23,805 nucleotides of DNA from Proteiniphilum sp. UBA1403 (GTDB taxonomy: Bacteria; Bacteroidota; Bacteroidia; Bacteroidales; Dysgonomonadaceae): positions 1-23,805 of the forward strand of contig DBQD01000043.1 of assembly GCA_002305715.1 (NCBI GenBank), given 5' to 3'. The notes beneath the pieces are model-generated. The model saw only the letters and a program-made list of their open reading frames with translations. It was not told the DNA's origin and ran no database searches. The position numbers and the translations under genes were made by a program. Positions 22,143 to 23,805 of this stretch are shown piece after piece (position 1 is the stretch's first letter; each line of letters starts with the position of its first letter).

Positions 22143-22174
22143 AAAAACCGCCTCAGGCTGTAGCATGAGACGGT
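22143..22174 (-). terminator. Rho-independent terminator after the peptide transporter gene
   Basis: On the minus strand ACCGTCTCA pairs with TGAGGCGGT (one G-U) around a 10-base loop, followed by TTTT. It lies about 32 bases after the transporter stop codon. Confidence 0.8.
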
Positions 22175-22205
22175 CTCTTCTGTTATATTAGGTACTTGTT
22201 GATGG

Positions 22206-23741
22206 TTACTTTGCAATTCTTTCCAGCCACTTGATCATCGCCAGCATGGTGAACATGGAGATGAGACAGGCAACCACAAATACCATCCAGGTAACCGACA
22301 TGGAGAAGGTGGTGTAGAAGATAGCACCAATGAAGAGGAGGCTATTACCGATGGCGGTTGCTCCTAACCAGGCACCTTGCATGATACCTTGGTATTTGGG
22401 AGGTGCTACTTTCGAAACGAAAGAGATACCCAGTGGGCTGATGAAAAGCTCTGCAACGGTAAGGATAAAATAGGTGCCGACAAGCAACCAAGGGGTTACA
22501 CGAGCAGCATCGGGAAGTCCGCCCATTGCATCAACTTCACCTTTCAATGGAAGTCCCATCGATCCAAAAGCCATTACAGCATAGGCCAATGCGGCAATAC
22601 CCATACCCATTGCAATCTTACGGGGTGTGGATGGTTCTTTACCCTTGGCACTCAACCATCCGAAGAATCCCACAATGATGGGTGTGAGGAACACCACGAA
22701 GAATGGGTTGATCGATTGGAAGATTTCAGCTCCCTGCAGGGTTGCAAATCCTAAGTTGATTTTAATTTGGCTCAAGTCGGAATAGTCCTTTGCGAAATAG
22801 GTAAGGGTGAGTCCATTCTGGTGGAAAGAGAACCAAAAGAAGATAACAACGGCAAATACTGCAAACAATGCATAGAGACGTTGTTTAACCTCTTTCACAT
22901 CCATTTCATCCACCACTATTCCATTTGCGGAAGGATGCTTCTTGTTGGCTGGATCGGGGAAACGACTCTTGTTAATCACGAAAATCACCAGAGAGATAAG
23001 CATGGCGATGATGGCTACTGCAAAAGCATAATGGAACCCGGTAGTAAAAATATTCAGGTACTCATTGGCAAAAACTGTAAGGTCGGTACCGGCATAGCCC
23101 ATCTCTGAAGCTATATTCTGCAGGCGTTCAGCACCCCCAGCGGTTATGGTGTTGCCCAGTTGCTGGTGTGCCAGCGTTGGCACATCAGAATGATATTGAA
23201 AACCGTTCGTCTCAACCCACCAGTTTCTAACACCTACAGCCAATAGGGGAGCAAAGATGGCTCCAATGTTGATAAACATGTAGAATAACTGGAAGCCCGA
23301 GTCGCGCATTTTGCTGTACTGCGGATTGTCGTACATCTGTCCGACCATTGCCTGCAGGTTTCCTTTGAATAACCCGTTACCGAAAGCAATCACCAAAAGG
23401 CCAAGGCAGGTTACTGCCAATAGCAGGCCAAATCTGTTAGCAGGAACAGGTGTTGTTGTGGGAATAGCAATAATCACGTATCCCAGTGTCATCAGCAACA
23501 AGCCGGTCAGAATCACACCTTTGTAATTGCGCGTTTTATCGGCTAACAAACCGCCCACGAGAGCCAACAGGTAAATGGAGGCATAAAAAATTGAATAGAT
23601 AATACCTGATTGGGTTTCGTCCAGGCCAAATTTAGTCATAATAAAGAGAGAAAGGATGGCCATCATTGTGTAAAAACCAAACCGCTCCCCCATGTTTGCC
23701 AGCGATGCAGCAAGCAAACCCTTAGGATGATTTTTGAACAT
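22206..23741 (-). CDS. POT/PTR family peptide MFS transporter
   Basis: A 511-residue inner-membrane transporter with about 12-14 helices. Proton-coupled oligopeptide signatures are visible: N16-M-G-E19-R20-F-G-F-Y in helix 1, F-G-N-G-L-F-K-G-N, F-Y-M-F-I-N-I-G-A (PTR2 signature), and F-W-F-S-F-H307-Q-N-G. Two usual acidic residues differ: the first Glu of E-x-x-E-R is Asn16, and the helix-7 Glu of F-W-x-x-x-E-Q is His307. The class normally imports di- and tripeptides with protons, which suits a peptide-fermenting lifestyle (inference). The start at 23741 fits, since the family begins just before this helix. Upstream bases to the window edge are A/T-rich with no exact -7 motif. A terminator follows. 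Confidence 0.92.
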   Translation of the reverse strand: MFKNHPKGLLAASLANMGERFGFYTMMAILSLFIMTKFGLDETQSGIIYSIFYASIYLLALVGGLLADKTRNYKGVILTGLLLMTLGYVIIAIPTTTPVPANRFGLLLAVTCLGLLVIAFGNGLFKGNLQAMVGQMYDNPQYSKMRDSGFQLFYMFINIGAIFAPLLAVGVRNWWVETNGFQYHSDVPTLAHQQLGNTITAGGAERLQNIASEMGYAGTDLTVFANEYLNIFTTGFHYAFAVAIIAMLISLVIFVINKSRFPDPANKKHPSANGIVVDEMDVKEVKQRLYALFAVFAVVIFFWFSFHQNGLTLTYFAKDYSDLSQIKINLGFATLQGAEIFQSINPFFVVFLTPIIVGFFGWLSAKGKEPSTPRKIAMGMGIAALAYAVMAFGSMGLPLKGEVDAMGGLPDAARVTPWLLVGTYFILTVAELFISPLGISFVSKVAPPKYQGIMQGAWLGATAIGNSLLFIGAIFYTTFSMSVTWMVFVVACLISMFTMLAMIKWLERIAK

Positions 23742-23805
23742 GCGTTAATTGTTTTAGGTTGTAATTATATAAAATAGTAGTTTTCGGTTTTTATAGCTTG
23801 CAAAT

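Larger units (their letters stand above)
21863..22205. other. 343-base gap between dnaE and the peptide transporter gene
   Basis: Holds, from left to right, the dnaE promoter (21897-21904), a short inverted repeat ACCGAT/ATCGGT (21951-21972), an array of 11-base repeats in two inverted arms (22036-22111) and the terminator of the transporter gene (22143-22174). I see no coding frame or known RNA. Confidence 0.7.

Overview
The window is a stretch of ordinary bacterial chromosome, most likely from the order Bacteroidales (phylum Bacteroidota) and perhaps a Dysgonomonadaceae/Porphyromonadaceae-type genome. The evidence is the repeated Bacteroidota -7 promoter motif TAnnTTTG upstream of most transcription units, A-rich leaders with few Shine-Dalgarno sites, Bacteroidota-typical families (DUF2851, DUF3108, DUF5106, DUF2795, the HGVHSPF methyltransferase family), a type IX secretion PorV homologue, and a DnaE with a coiled-coil insertion in its PHP domain. 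The genus-level guess is inference. I see no insertion sequence, prophage, CRISPR array, rRNA or tRNA.

Left part (1-7740): the 3' end of a ComM/YifB-type Mg-chelatase-like ATPase converges on dnaX (clamp loader tau/gamma, minus strand). Divergent from dnaX is a DUF5106 thioredoxin-like lipoprotein. A perfect palindrome and a structured leader follow, then a secreted thioredoxin-fold protein that lacks both catalytic cysteines. Next are a UraA-type uracil permease, a two-way terminator, gpmA (glycolysis) and a MATE efflux pump, the last two on the minus strand.

Middle part (7900-17700, all plus strand): DUF2851; a lipoprotein with an SbsA-like Ig domain plus a DUF3108 protein; then a compact run of rex (NADH-sensing repressor), a fumarylacetoacetate-hydrolase-family enzyme, porV, ispF, a degenerate methyltransferase-like protein and a PduO-type cobalamin adenosyltransferase. 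Spacings in this run are -4, 45, 2, 7 and 43 bases, so it may be largely one operon read from the promoter before rex. A DUF2795 gene and an orphan six-helix membrane protein close the block.

Right part (17700-23805, minus strand): a POT-family peptide transporter, then dnaE followed 21 bases later by trxA, with a strong terminator after trxA. The 343-base gap upstream of dnaE holds an unusual array of 11-base repeats in two inverted arms.

No clearly new multi-gene system is visible. The most interesting signals are small. (1) A run of ten A residues in dnaX, exactly where the motor domains end, with stop codons just downstream in both other frames, suggests slippage that makes a short gamma form. 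(2) The 11-base inverted repeat array lies upstream of dnaE. (3) The cysteine-less thioredoxin-fold protein has a structured leader. (4) porU is absent from its expected place next to porV.
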